From Akkermansia muciniphila (GTDB lineage: Bacteria > Verrucomicrobiota > Verrucomicrobiia > Verrucomicrobiales > Akkermansiaceae), in assembly GCA_945883695.1 (NCBI GenBank), contig CAMCYK010000007.1, forward strand, positions 1-58,174: DNA of 58,174 bases. The letters are read 5' to 3'. Both the position numbers and the translations under genes were made by a program. The notes beneath the pieces are model-generated. The model saw only the letters and a program-made list of their open reading frames with translations, searched no databases and was not told the DNA's origin. How positions within the stretch are numbered: position 1 is the first letter of the stretch; every line of letters starts with the position of its first letter. Shown in pieces: positions 33,682 through 41,448 of this stretch.

Positions 33682-36318
33682 TCACCGCGAGCGCTCGCGG
33701 ATCATCTCGCAGAGGGCGAGATAGGCCGGGGTGTCGGCGAGCACCAGGTCGGGCTTGCTGCTGCCGGCGGTCATGATGCTGACCGTACCGTTCCTGAACA
33801 TCTTGTTGAGCGGCCCCTGGCTCTGCTGGAGGCTGTCGACGCGGTCGAGGAGGATGCTCGTCTCGCTGCGATAGAAGATCCCCCGGCTCAGCACGACGCG
33901 GGCTTCCTCGACCCGGTAGCGCCAGCGTTTCACCCGCATCACCGTGACGGGCAGGGTGAACGGCAGCAGCACGAGCAGGGGGAACAGGACGATGCTCAGC
34001 AGCACGAGGCGCACGACGGCATTGCCCGCAGCACGGGGGGCTTCCAACAGCACCTCGGCCGCTCCGGCGGCGACCGCCCGCGGGGCGGGCTCGACCCGGC
34101 CGCAAAGGATGTCGTCGAGCAACATCCCCTGGCCGGCGACTGCGGGCAGGAAGCGGGTGGTGAAGGAGCAGGGTTTGAGGATTCCCTGCCGGCCCTTTCT
34201 TTGCTGGACGCCCTGCCCGAACTCCTCCTCGCCCGCCACGAAGATTTCCAGCGATCCTTCGTCGCCGCCCGGGTAGCGGGTGACCGTGCTCCGTTTGACG
34301 TTGCCGTAGCGGGCGTGGTAGCTGCGGCGGCTGAAGATGCCCTGCTCGGCCTCGATGTGATGGTCGTGGAAGAGGAGTCGCTGGCGGGAATGATAGAGCT
34401 TGGACCAAAGGCAGGCGGCGATGCCGGCAAGCACCGGTGCCGGCAGGAGCCAGTAGAAGAGCGGGTCGACCTCGAGCGCGGCGAAAACGGTTCCGGCGGC
34501 GAAGACCAGCAGCAGGGGCAGATATTTCAAGAGCGAGCGCAGCCAGGTGAAAACCCCGAACGCGGCAGCCGCCTGATAGGGCGCGGCCGAGGCGGCGGGA
34601 ATGCCGGCCTGCCGGAGCAAGGCGGGCAAGTCGAACCGGCCGGCGTGCACGTGGGCGAACTCGAGCGGCTGTCCGGAACCGATCGACCAGAATCTCACCG
34701 TCATCGTGTCGAACAGGCCGTCCCAAAGGTTCCGCTTGATCACCACCCCGGTGATCTTGTCGTAGGCGAACTCGCGGTCGTGCAAGGTCAGGAACCGGTA
34801 GGAATGCCGGACGGATCCCGGTCGCACCGAGTAGCGGGTGGACATCAGCCGGATGCCGGACTGGATCATCGCCGCGATCCAGATGGGAACGAGCGGCAGC
34901 CACAACAGCAATGGGACCAGCGTCCGACCCGCATGCATCCCCAGTTCGGCCACCATCGCCTCGCCGGCCGGAATCGCCGGAGGCTCGCCGCGGCGGCCGC
35001 GGCCGGGCGCGGCCAGCGGGGTGTCCGCCGCCGCGGCGCGGGCGGCCGGCTTCTTCTTCTGGCTGGCAACGACGACCAGATGATCGATCGCCGCCGAAAG
35101 CGCGATGCCGTTCCGGAGACGCCTGAACTTGATATCCGAGCCGCTCCCCTGGCAGCTCACCTGCACGTCATAGAGGCCGAACAGCCGGTCGAAGAAGGAG
35201 GACGTGGTATTCGCGTCGGCGATGTTCTCGTACGGGATGAAGGCGTTGTGGCGGGTGAGGAATCCCTCCTCATAGACCACGACATCATTGTAGACCCGGT
35301 AGGTCCGGCGCCGGAGGTCGAGAAAGCGCACGATGATGAACGCGACGAGCCCGCAGACCGCGAGCGCGGTCAGTCCTGTTAGAGCGGGACCGGGCCCGGA
35401 TGACCCCGGCTTCCCGAGGGACTCGAGGATGCCGGGGGCGACCACCAGGCCGGCCATGACCGCGCCCACCAGCAAGCCGAAGCACTCCCCGACGATACCG
35501 ATGACGGCCGGTTGTTCCTCGTGGAAGAGCTGCTGCTGGGTCAGATCGTAGCCGTTCCGTTTCATCCGCTCGCGCAAGCCGTCATAGACCGACTCCGGCT
35601 CGCGGATGGAATGGAGCACCACCGGCCGCGAGTTTCCCGCGGATTCCACGATCACATCCCCCACCCTGAAGAACTTGTAGCGCAACCACGGCAGCTTGAT
35701 CTTCACGTGGGTGATGTTGCGCACTTCGAGTTCGGTCGTTTCGTCGCTCACCAGGCCGCCGCGATGACAGACGACGCGCGACTCGTGGATCTGGTAGCGT
35801 TCCTTGCGGTAGGCCGCGAGACTGGCGACGATCGAAAGGATGCCCCCCCCGGCGATCACCGCCAATCCGGGCCACGGCGACTGCTCCAGGGAGACCAGCA
35901 GGCCGGTGGTCGCTCCGCCGACCAGGGTGGCGAGCAGGATTCCCAGGAGGATGCGCCGGAAGGTGAAGGAACCTTTTCGCGGTCTCAGCTCCAGGGGCGG
36001 TTCGGACGACGACGGGATCGCGGCCGTGGCGACGACCGGTGCCGGGATTGATTTCTCTTGGGGAACGGGCGGCGGGCCGGAGCTTGGCGGTTCGGTTGCA
36101 GCGGCCGGCACCGGGGGCACGGTCGTTCTCGCCGCGCTGAGGAGATCCGCGATTCGATCGGCGGGGATCCACTCCGGCAATCCCTGGCTCCACACGAGAG
36201 TCGAGGGGCCCAGCTTTCCCTGCCCGGCCAAGGCGCTCAGTTCCCGGATCGAAACCGGCCCCAGCCGCTCGTTGTTCTCCGATGCGTAGTACCAGTCGGG
36301 TTGCTCTTGCGCGGACAT
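33682..36318 (-). CDS. GYF-like plus multiple bacterial PH (DUF304/YdbT-like) domain membrane protein
   Basis: The protein has 878 aa from ATG 36318. Residues 1-65 form a GYF_2-like domain (DWYYASENNERLGPVSIRELSALAGQG, TLVWSQGLPEW), then a Pro-rich linker. The rest alternates pairs of membrane helices with bPH_2-type beta-domains. First: YQIHESRVVCHRGGLVSDETTELEVRNIT. Second: YRVYNDVVVYEEGFLTRHNAFIPYENI. Third: YSVRPGSVRHSYRFLTLHDREFAYDKIT. Fourth: LLFHDHHIEAEQGIFSRRSYHARY. Fifth: WRYRVEEARVVLSRGIFYRSETSILLDRVDSL. This repeats the YdbS/YdbT architecture several times in one chain. Its job is unknown; YdbS/T-type proteins act at the membrane. A palindrome AGTTAAC/GTTAACT abuts the start codon. 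Confidence 0.85.
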   Translation of the reverse strand: MSAQEQPDWYYASENNERLGPVSIRELSALAGQGKLGPSTLVWSQGLPEWIPADRIADLLSAARTTVPPVPAAATEPPSSGPPPVPQEKSIPAPVVATAAIPSSSEPPLELRPRKGSFTFRRILLGILLATLVGGATTGLLVSLEQSPWPGLAVIAGGGILSIVASLAAYRKERYQIHESRVVCHRGGLVSDETTELEVRNITHVKIKLPWLRYKFFRVGDVIVESAGNSRPVVLHSIREPESVYDGLRERMKRNGYDLTQQQLFHEEQPAVIGIVGECFGLLVGAVMAGLVVAPGILESLGKPGSSGPGPALTGLTALAVCGLVAFIIVRFLDLRRRTYRVYNDVVVYEEGFLTRHNAFIPYENIADANTTSSFFDRLFGLYDVQVSCQGSGSDIKFRRLRNGIALSAAIDHLVVVASQKKKPAARAAAADTPLAAPGRGRRGEPPAIPAGEAMVAELGMHAGRTLVPLLLWLPLVPIWIAAMIQSGIRLMSTRYSVRPGSVRHSYRFLTLHDREFAYDKITGVVIKRNLWDGLFDTMTVRFWSIGSGQPLEFAHVHAGRFDLPALLRQAGIPAASAAPYQAAAAFGVFTWLRSLLKYLPLLLVFAAGTVFAALEVDPLFYWLLPAPVLAGIAACLWSKLYHSRQRLLFHDHHIEAEQGIFSRRSYHARYGNVKRSTVTRYPGGDEGSLEIFVAGEEEFGQGVQQRKGRQGILKPCSFTTRFLPAVAGQGMLLDDILCGRVEPAPRAVAAGAAEVLLEAPRAAGNAVVRLVLLSIVLFPLLVLLPFTLPVTVMRVKRWRYRVEEARVVLSRGIFYRSETSILLDRVDSLQQSQGPLNKMFRNGTVSIMTAGSSKPDLVLADTPAYLALCEMIRERSR

Positions 36319-36337
36319 AGTTAACCTCTGTTAACTA
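36318..36337. promoter_or_regulatory. Inverted repeat TAGTTAAC/GTTAACTA at the start codon
   Basis: TAGTTAAC-ctct-GTTAACTA is an 8-bp perfect inverted repeat with a 4-nt centre, immediately in front of and overlapping by one base the ATG of the GYF-PH gene. It is AT-rich in GC-rich surroundings. It could be an operator or a translation-blocking hairpin. Confidence 0.5.
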
Positions 36338-36390
36338 TCCCGCCGGGGTGCACGTGGCACGAAAATTCGCACGGCGAGGCTCCGGGGCGG

Positions 36391-36438
36391 CCAGCCCGCT
36401 TCAGCCCGCTTCAGCCCGCTTCAGCCCGCTTCAGCCCG
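36391..36438. repeat. Tandem 10-bp repeat, about five copies
   Basis: TCAGCCCGCT is repeated head to tail from 36401 to 36430, with a near copy before (CCAGCCCGCT) and a partial one after (TCAGCCCG). The array lies between the GYF-PH gene and the next gene on the left-reading strand. It is a short-period slippage-prone array and may vary between strains. Confidence 0.85.
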
Positions 36439-36502
36439 ACAAGGGCCTCCGGAGTCCGTCCAGTAGGCGGGGGATCGAACCGCCGGCGGACCGCCGGGAC
36501 GA

Positions 36503-37102
36503 TCAGCCCTGATTCAGCTCGCGCGCGGCGATCAGCAGGGTTTCCCGCACTCCGGGAGCGAAGGTTCCGTCGACCTGCACCAGGAACAGGACCTTGCCCT
36601 CGCGGATGAAATGGACCGGCCGGTCGCCGCAGACGAGTTTCATCGCTTCACCACCGAAGCCCATCGGGGCAAGGAAACGCCGGGCGCAATCCGCCCCCTC
36701 GACCTCGTGATCCGGCACGCGGTTCAACTGGAGGACTCCCGGCAGCGCGCGCGCGCGCTCCAGGATCTCGCCCTCGCTCAGTTCACGGTCGATTCCGAAG
36801 ATCGCGCGCAGCGCGAGCTGCCGGACGGGGCCCGTTTCAGAGCCATCCGGGCAAGCGGCTGAGGTCTCTTCCATTGCCGGCTCGCTCCGCAACCATCCGC
36901 CTTCTTCGACCGGCGGATGATTCCGCGCCCAGTCGGCGAGAAAAGGTTTGGCGACCTCCCGTCCGTCTCCGGTCCGGGATTCCGCCGGACGGTCCGCGGC
37001 GGGATTCCACCGTGAACCGGTTTCGAGGGGACGGGGGGCGCGGGCGCCCGGACCGGACGTGGATTCTTTCCGGGGGGTGATGGCAGCGGCTTCGAGGATC
37101 AT
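36503..37102 (-). CDS. Uncharacterised 199-aa protein
   Basis: The start is ATG 37102 (MILEAAAITPRKEST); the frame continues upstream without protein-like codons. The first 90 residues are low-complexity and charged and probably disordered. The C-terminal half is a compact alpha/beta domain: LALRAIFGIDRELSEGEILERARALPGVLQLNRV, an extended FGGEAMKLVCGDRPVHFIREGKVLFLVQVD strand pair and a final helix (GVRETLLIAARELN). The helix-strand order with paired strands suggests a Roadblock/LC7-like fold, but this is only a resemblance. It reads in the same direction as the LuxR-type gene upstream. Confidence 0.5.
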   Translation of the reverse strand: MILEAAAITPRKESTSGPGARAPRPLETGSRWNPAADRPAESRTGDGREVAKPFLADWARNHPPVEEGGWLRSEPAMEETSAACPDGSETGPVRQLALRAIFGIDRELSEGEILERARALPGVLQLNRVPDHEVEGADCARRFLAPMGFGGEAMKLVCGDRPVHFIREGKVLFLVQVDGTFAPGVRETLLIAARELNQG

Positions 37103-37276
37103 GGGAGGGTGGTGGTGGGTGTTCGGTGTGGGAGGGAGGACGTGTTTCGTGGCGGAGCATGCCCCTTCCCGGCATGGTCCGCCATCACGCGATCGGTGGA
37201 GACGCGATCGCGGGAGGCCGCCGACAACCTGCCAGGCCCGTTCCGCGGGCATGCTCGCGGACCCTTGCCGGTCTTT

Positions 37277-37594
37277 TCAGAGAAAGGTGTTCCGCACGGT
37301 GCATTGGATCACCCCGGTGGCCACGGCGTGACGGGTGAGCCCGGCGGTGTCGTGGATCCCCAGCTTCGCCATCAGGCTCCCGCGGTGCTTCTCGACCGTC
37401 TTGATGCTGATCCCGAGCTCCGCGGCGGTCTCCTTGTTGGCCTTGCCCTCGGCGATCAGTTGCAGGACCTCCCGTTCGCGCGGGCTGAGCGGGCCCCGCG
37501 CATCCGGCACCTTCACCGCGCAATCTCCCCCGACCAGAGCGCGGACGGCGGCGCGGGACAAGGAATCGCGGAGACTCCGGGGAACCCCGTCCAC
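37277..37594 (-). CDS. LuxR/GerE-type DNA-binding protein lacking a receiver domain
   Basis: The 105-aa frame starts at a GTG (37594), only 10 bp after the LpxR-like stop. Residues 35-92 are a textbook GerE helix-turn-helix: LSPREREVLQLIAEGKANKETAAELGISIKTVEKHRGSLMAKLGI, as in NarL/FixJ response regulators. The N-terminal 30 residues do not form a receiver; the phosphoacceptor domain of about 120 residues is absent. Either this is a solo DNA-binding protein or the 5' part of a response regulator gene was deleted. The abrupt junction with the shortened LpxR-like gene favours deletion. Confidence 0.7.
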   Translation of the reverse strand: MDGVPRSLRDSLSRAAVRALVGGDCAVKVPDARGPLSPREREVLQLIAEGKANKETAAELGISIKTVEKHRGSLMAKLGIHDTAGLTRHAVATGVIQCTVRNTFL

Positions 37595-37604
37595 CGATCG
37601 TCTG

Positions 37605-38144
37605 TTAGAACGTCCAGTTCAGCGAGACCGTGCCGAAGGTCTGCCCTTCCTCCTGGCCTTTGAACTCCTTGGTGCGGTAAGCTTCCTCGCCGTAAGACCA
37701 CGGACCGACCACGCCGACGTCGAGCACCAGCGAGTTGCGGACATCGTCGTTTTTCCTAACCACGCCGATCCCGAGGTAGAGCCAGCCGGCATAGGGCCGA
37801 TCGTCGGGAATCAGCGCCCGGGTGTCGGTATTGACCGGAGTGTAGATGTTCTGTCCCAGCGCGAGGACCAGATTTTTCTGATAGTTCGTCTCGTTGATGT
37901 AGGGCAGCAGATTGAAGATCGGCAGGAACGGGCTGGCATAGCTCGAATCGCTGTACTGCTCGAGGTCGCGTGAGCTCCAGCTCATCTTCAGGCCGCTGGT
38001 GTAATGCTGGTCGGTGCCGGCGAAGAGGTCGTTCTCGAGATAAAGTCCGAAGGTGCCGCCGGCCTCGTCCTTCCCCGCTCCCAAGGCGCAGGAAATGGCG
38101 GCGATCGCGAGGGAAAGGCAGGTGAAAGGTCGGATCAGGGTCAT
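37605..38144 (-). CDS. LpxR-like (DUF2219) outer membrane protein, middle missing
   Basis: The protein has 179 aa from ATG 38144 with a signal peptide (MTLIRPFTCLSLAIAAISCALG). LpxR-family 3'-O-deacylases of lipid A are beta-barrels of about 300-350 aa starting with the motifs seen here: LYLENDLFAGTDQHYTSGLKMSW (34-56) and DDRPYAGWLYLGIGV (114-128), then LDVGVVGPWSYGEE. Normally about 140 residues of barrel follow. Here the text passes at about residue 155 directly to YRTKEFKGQEEGQTFGTVSLNWTF, the usual C-terminal strand ending in Phe. The reading frame is preserved. The product could not form a full barrel unless it oligomerises, so activity is doubtful. Confidence 0.7.
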   Translation of the reverse strand: MTLIRPFTCLSLAIAAISCALGAGKDEAGGTFGLYLENDLFAGTDQHYTSGLKMSWSSRDLEQYSDSSYASPFLPIFNLLPYINETNYQKNLVLALGQNIYTPVNTDTRALIPDDRPYAGWLYLGIGVVRKNDDVRNSLVLDVGVVGPWSYGEEAYRTKEFKGQEEGQTFGTVSLNWTF

Positions 38145-38484
38145 GGATGAACTCCGCGCGTTTTCGGCGGAGCGGAACCTAGCCGCGACCCCGGGCCTTC
38201 GCCATGGGGTGAAACCCTACCTGGAACCCCGGCAGCGGGAGGTCTCCCCGGATTCCAATCTACCCGCCAAGGCCCGCCCCCGCCCCCGCTCTTCGACCCC
38301 AAGGGGGTCAGATGAGACAGCCCCGGGCAAGGCCCGGGGTTCCGGCATCGCCGGTCCGGCACCCCAACGGGGTGCGATGGGGCGCGAGACGCACCCTCTC
38401 CGTTTTGCCACCCCGTCCTGCCCCGGGTTCTCCCCGGGGCTGATTTTCATCAAAACCGCGCTTCGGGACGCGCCCCCCCTCTCC
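38145..38484. repeat. Gene gap with an array of four short GC hairpins
   Basis: Four perfect hairpins are strung along the gap: GACCCC/GGGGTC (38295-38309), CCCCGGGC/GCCCGGGG (38321-38339), GCACCCC/GGGGTGC (38359-38375) and GCCCCGG/CCGGGGC (38420-38440). All share an A-C-C-C-C / G-G-G-G-T flavour and 2-7 nt loops. No protein-like frame covers the gap. This resembles composite intergenic hairpin elements. Confidence 0.65.
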
Positions 38485-39753
38485 TCACACCTCGATCTTC
38501 CACGGCCCGCGCATCGGCTGGTCGATCAGCGCGTTGGCGGCGGGATCGTCGAACTTCAAGGTCTTCGGATCGAACTTCAGGCTCTTGTTCAAGCGGTGCG
38601 CGGTGACACCCATGTTCACCATGGTGCACGACCAGAAGCCGTTCTGCTCGTTCAACGCGAACTTCTTGCGGGTCCGGATGCTCTCGTGGAAATCCGTCAA
38701 CTGCGGCTCCGGATCCGGCAGGCCCGCCAGCTTCTTCTCGAGGTCCGGGATGTCGGACTTGAAGCCCTTGTGGATCTTCCCTTTCGGCCCCTCGATGTAG
38801 GCGGCGTCCTTGTCGGTGTTCGCCCCGTCGAGGATGATCTTGCAGCCGTCGGCATAGGTGAACTCGATCCGCCGCCAGGTCCCGATCGCGTCGGCGTCCT
38901 GCGGGTCGGCGTCGATCTCCACCGAGATCGGCGCGGTGTCGTCCTTGCCGAGGATGTACTGCGCGGGATCGAGGTAATGCTGGCCCATGTCGCCGAGGCC
39001 GCCGCCATCGTAGTCCCAGTAACCGCGGAACGAGCCGTGGGTGCGGTGGGCGCTGTACGGCTTCTTCGGCGCGGGCCCGAGCCAGAAGTCGTAGTCGAAG
39101 CCTTCCGGCACCGGCTGCTCCGGCAGGTTGGTCTTGCCGACCCAGGTGCCGAGCTTCCAGTCGAAGCCGGTGTGGCCGGACACGGTGATCTTCAAGGGCC
39201 AGCCGAGCACGTCGTGCATCGCCGCCTTCTTGATCTGCTTCACCGGCACGCCCATCCCGTAGAAATTGTCCTGGAAGCGGAACCACGTGTTGAGGCGGAA
39301 CATCCGCCCGTGCTTCTCGACCGCCTTCACCATCGCGATGCCCTCGCCGATCGTCCGGCTCATCGGCTTCTCGCACCACACGTCCTTGCCGGCCTTGGCG
39401 GCCTCGATGCTCATCAGAGCGTGCCAGTGCGGCGGGGTGGCGACGTGGATGACGTCGATGTCCTCGCGCTGCAGGACCTCGCGGAAATCGTGGTAACCCT
39501 TGATCCCCTTCGCCTCGCCGCCGGTCTGCTGCATCCGCTGGGCAAGGTGGCCCTTGTCGACGTCGCACAGCGCGAGCAGCTTGCCCGGCATCCCGAGGTG
39601 CGACGAGGAAATCCCGCCGCAGCCGAGGATGGCGCGGGTGATTTCCCCGGAGGGCGGCGTCTGGCCGTTGAGCCCGAGCACGCGGCTCGGGACAATCTGG
39701 ATGGTCGCCAGGGCGGCGAGTGACTTGAGCGTTTGGCGTCGGGTCAGGTTCAT
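38485..39753 (-). CDS. Gfo/Idh/MocA family oxidoreductase, twin-arginine exported
   Basis: The protein has 422 aa from ATG 39753, chosen because MNLTRRQTLKSLAALATIQIVPSRVLG is a twin-arginine signal. The NAD(P)-binding Rossmann motif is ILGCGGISSSH, followed by ALCDVDKGHLAQ, HVATPPHWHALMSIEAAKAGKDVWCEKPM (the E-K-P of the family) and a C-terminal beta-sheet domain (GFDYDFWLGPAPKKPYSAHRTHGSFRGYWDYDGGGLGDMGQH). Secreted Gfo/Idh proteins of this type are very abundant in Verrucomicrobiota and act on sugars or glycosides by transient oxidation with bound cofactor. It probably forms an operon with the MFS gene upstream (125-bp gap). Confidence 0.88.
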   Translation of the reverse strand: MNLTRRQTLKSLAALATIQIVPSRVLGLNGQTPPSGEITRAILGCGGISSSHLGMPGKLLALCDVDKGHLAQRMQQTGGEAKGIKGYHDFREVLQREDIDVIHVATPPHWHALMSIEAAKAGKDVWCEKPMSRTIGEGIAMVKAVEKHGRMFRLNTWFRFQDNFYGMGVPVKQIKKAAMHDVLGWPLKITVSGHTGFDWKLGTWVGKTNLPEQPVPEGFDYDFWLGPAPKKPYSAHRTHGSFRGYWDYDGGGLGDMGQHYLDPAQYILGKDDTAPISVEIDADPQDADAIGTWRRIEFTYADGCKIILDGANTDKDAAYIEGPKGKIHKGFKSDIPDLEKKLAGLPDPEPQLTDFHESIRTRKKFALNEQNGFWSCTMVNMGVTAHRLNKSLKFDPKTLKFDDPAANALIDQPMRGPWKIEV

Positions 39754-39780
39754 GAGTGGATTTGGAGGTTGGAAGAAAGA

Positions 39781-39862
39781 GAACCGCCAGGACGCCAAGA
39801 ACGCCGGATTTCAGGACGGTTTTGCAAAGAACTTGGCGAACTTGGCGGCTTGGCGGTGAAAC
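39781..39862. repeat. Inverted pair of CGCCAAG-type short-period repeats
   Basis: The left arm (39781-39807) reads ACCGCCAGGACGCCAAGAAC and on. The right arm (39826-39862) on the other strand reads ACCGCCAAGCCGCCAAGTTC and on. Each arm is a degenerate 9-10-bp repeat of CGCCAAG. Together they form an imperfect long hairpin filling the gap between the MFS and Gfo/Idh genes. A similar arrangement with other repeat words is at 53106-53352. Confidence 0.65.
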
Positions 39863-39877
39863 TTTCCGGAGAAACGG

Positions 39878-41269
39878 TCACTGCTTCGAATCCCCGTCGG
39901 CGGACTTGTCCCAGAACGCGAGGAAGAAGATCACGGCGATCACCGCGGCCATTCCGGCGGGGAAGAACCAGTAATTCTTCCAATCCGCGCCGGCGGCGGC
40001 CACCAGCGCGGGGTCGAGACCGTCGGGGAAACCCTGGCCGAACATGCCACCCAGGCTTTCGAAAAAGGACGGGGCGGGTTTCCCCTCGTTCAGCGTTTTG
40101 ATCCCGTCCATCAGCGGCGCGTGTCCGGCGGGTGCCGCGCCGATGGTGCCGAAGGTGTTCGGCAGCGGCGTCGTTGTGAAAGGCCAGTTCCCGCCGAAGG
40201 CCATCCGGAAGCCGAAGAACATCCCCAGGCCCTGGGTCAGGAAGACCAGCAGCGACTGCGCCTGCCCGCGGATCTCGGGCGGGGCTTTGCGGTCGGTGTA
40301 GATGAAGCCGGTGACGAAAAAGAAATCGTAGCAGATGCCGTGGAGGGCCACGCCGAGCAGCAGCATCCAGGCGACCTGGTCCGGCGCGCCGAAGGCGAAC
40401 AGGACGTAGCGCGCCACCCAGCACAGCATTCCGATCAGCAGCATCCACTTCACCCCGAGCTTCCGGAAAAAGAACGGGATCAGCAGCATGAACACGATCT
40501 CCGACATCTGGCCCAGCGTCATCGTCGCGGCGGCCTGCTTGAAACCGGCGGCCCCGAGGAACTCCGAGGTCTGGCCGTAATAGTAAGCGAGCGGGATGCA
40601 AATCAGCATCGAGCACACCGCGAAGACCAGGAAAGCCGGGTTCTTGAACAGCTTCAGCGCGTCCACCATCAGCAAGGAACCCAGGTCGAGCGGCTTGCCC
40701 TTCGCCGGCGGCGGGGTGTGCGGCAGCGTGAAGCTGTAGATGCCGAGCAAAAGACTGGAAATGGAACCCAGCCAGAAAATCCCCAGCGAGGCCGACCAGC
40801 CGGCCGCACCCACCGCCAGCCCGGCGGCGATCCAGCCAATGGTGCCCCAGACCCGCGCTTTCGGGAATTCCTCCTGCTTGAGGTGGGTGAAGGTGATCGT
40901 GTTGCCGAGGCCCAGCGTCGGCATGTAGCAGAGCATGTAGGCGACCATCAGCCAGACGATCAGTCCGCCCTTCTCCGCCCCCTGGGGCGCCAGAACGGCG
41001 ATCCCCGCCATGATCGCACCGCCGAGAAGCATCAGCACGCCCATGACCCGCTCCGAAGAGAACAAGCGGTCCGCCACCAGCCCGAGGAAGAGCGGCGCGA
41101 AAATCGCACCGATCGGGGCGCTCTCGAAGGCACCCCCGATGAAGTCCCTGAGGCCGTTGCTGCCCATCGCCAGCGCGAGGGTCGCGAACCACGATCCCCA
41201 GGCGAAGAATTGCAGGAACATCATCACCGACAAGCGGGGCAGCACGGAAGACGGGGCGGCTTTTTCCAT
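39878..41269 (-). CDS. MFS transporter, nucleoside/sugar symporter-like (NupG-type)
   Basis: The protein has 463 aa from ATG 41269 (MEKAAPSSVLPRLSVMMFLQFFAWGSWFATLALAM). That opening and the NTITFTHLKQEEFPKARVWGTIGWIAAGLAV segment are characteristic of NupG/XapB-like major facilitators. Twelve hydrophobic segments can be counted, with an extra loop near residues 375-425 (FGTIGAAPAGHAPLM through GFPDGL). The real substrate in Verrucomicrobiota is unknown; homologues often sit beside Gfo/Idh/MocA genes as here, so a sugar derivative is as likely as a nucleoside. It is divergent from the second Gfo/Idh gene across a 179-bp gap. Confidence 0.85.
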   Translation of the reverse strand: MEKAAPSSVLPRLSVMMFLQFFAWGSWFATLALAMGSNGLRDFIGGAFESAPIGAIFAPLFLGLVADRLFSSERVMGVLMLLGGAIMAGIAVLAPQGAEKGGLIVWLMVAYMLCYMPTLGLGNTITFTHLKQEEFPKARVWGTIGWIAAGLAVGAAGWSASLGIFWLGSISSLLLGIYSFTLPHTPPPAKGKPLDLGSLLMVDALKLFKNPAFLVFAVCSMLICIPLAYYYGQTSEFLGAAGFKQAAATMTLGQMSEIVFMLLIPFFFRKLGVKWMLLIGMLCWVARYVLFAFGAPDQVAWMLLLGVALHGICYDFFFVTGFIYTDRKAPPEIRGQAQSLLVFLTQGLGMFFGFRMAFGGNWPFTTTPLPNTFGTIGAAPAGHAPLMDGIKTLNEGKPAPSFFESLGGMFGQGFPDGLDPALVAAAGADWKNYWFFPAGMAAVIAVIFFLAFWDKSADGDSKQ

Positions 41270-41392
41270 AACGCCGGTTAGACTCCACGAAAGGCCCGCC
41301 CTCGGGCAAGCAGGATCGCGACCCAATTCGGCGCGAATCGTCCGGTTCTCTCCCAAAAAGCGCGCATCGCTGAAATTGGATTCCTTTTTCCT

Positions 41393-41412
41393 GAAAGCCC
41401 GGCTTGGCTTTC
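41393..41412. promoter_or_regulatory. Inverted repeat GAAAGCC/GGCTTTC in a divergent promoter region
   Basis: A 7-bp perfect inverted repeat with a 6-nt centre lies 37 bp before the ATG of the second Gfo/Idh gene and 124 bp from the start of the divergent MFS gene. It could be an operator shared by both or a leader hairpin. No regulator gene is adjacent. Confidence 0.35.
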
Positions 41413-41448
41413 CGCCGTAAACAGTGTCTGTTCTCGCTTAGCATTTCC

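Noticed and set aside
34201-35382. A 393-codon plus-strand frame opposite the GYF-PH gene
   Set aside because: It is Gly/Arg/Gln-rich without motifs, while the other strand has GYF and PH-like domains with membrane helices.
36391-36438. CRISPR-like array
   Set aside because: Units are 10 bp, contiguous and without spacers; there are no cas genes.
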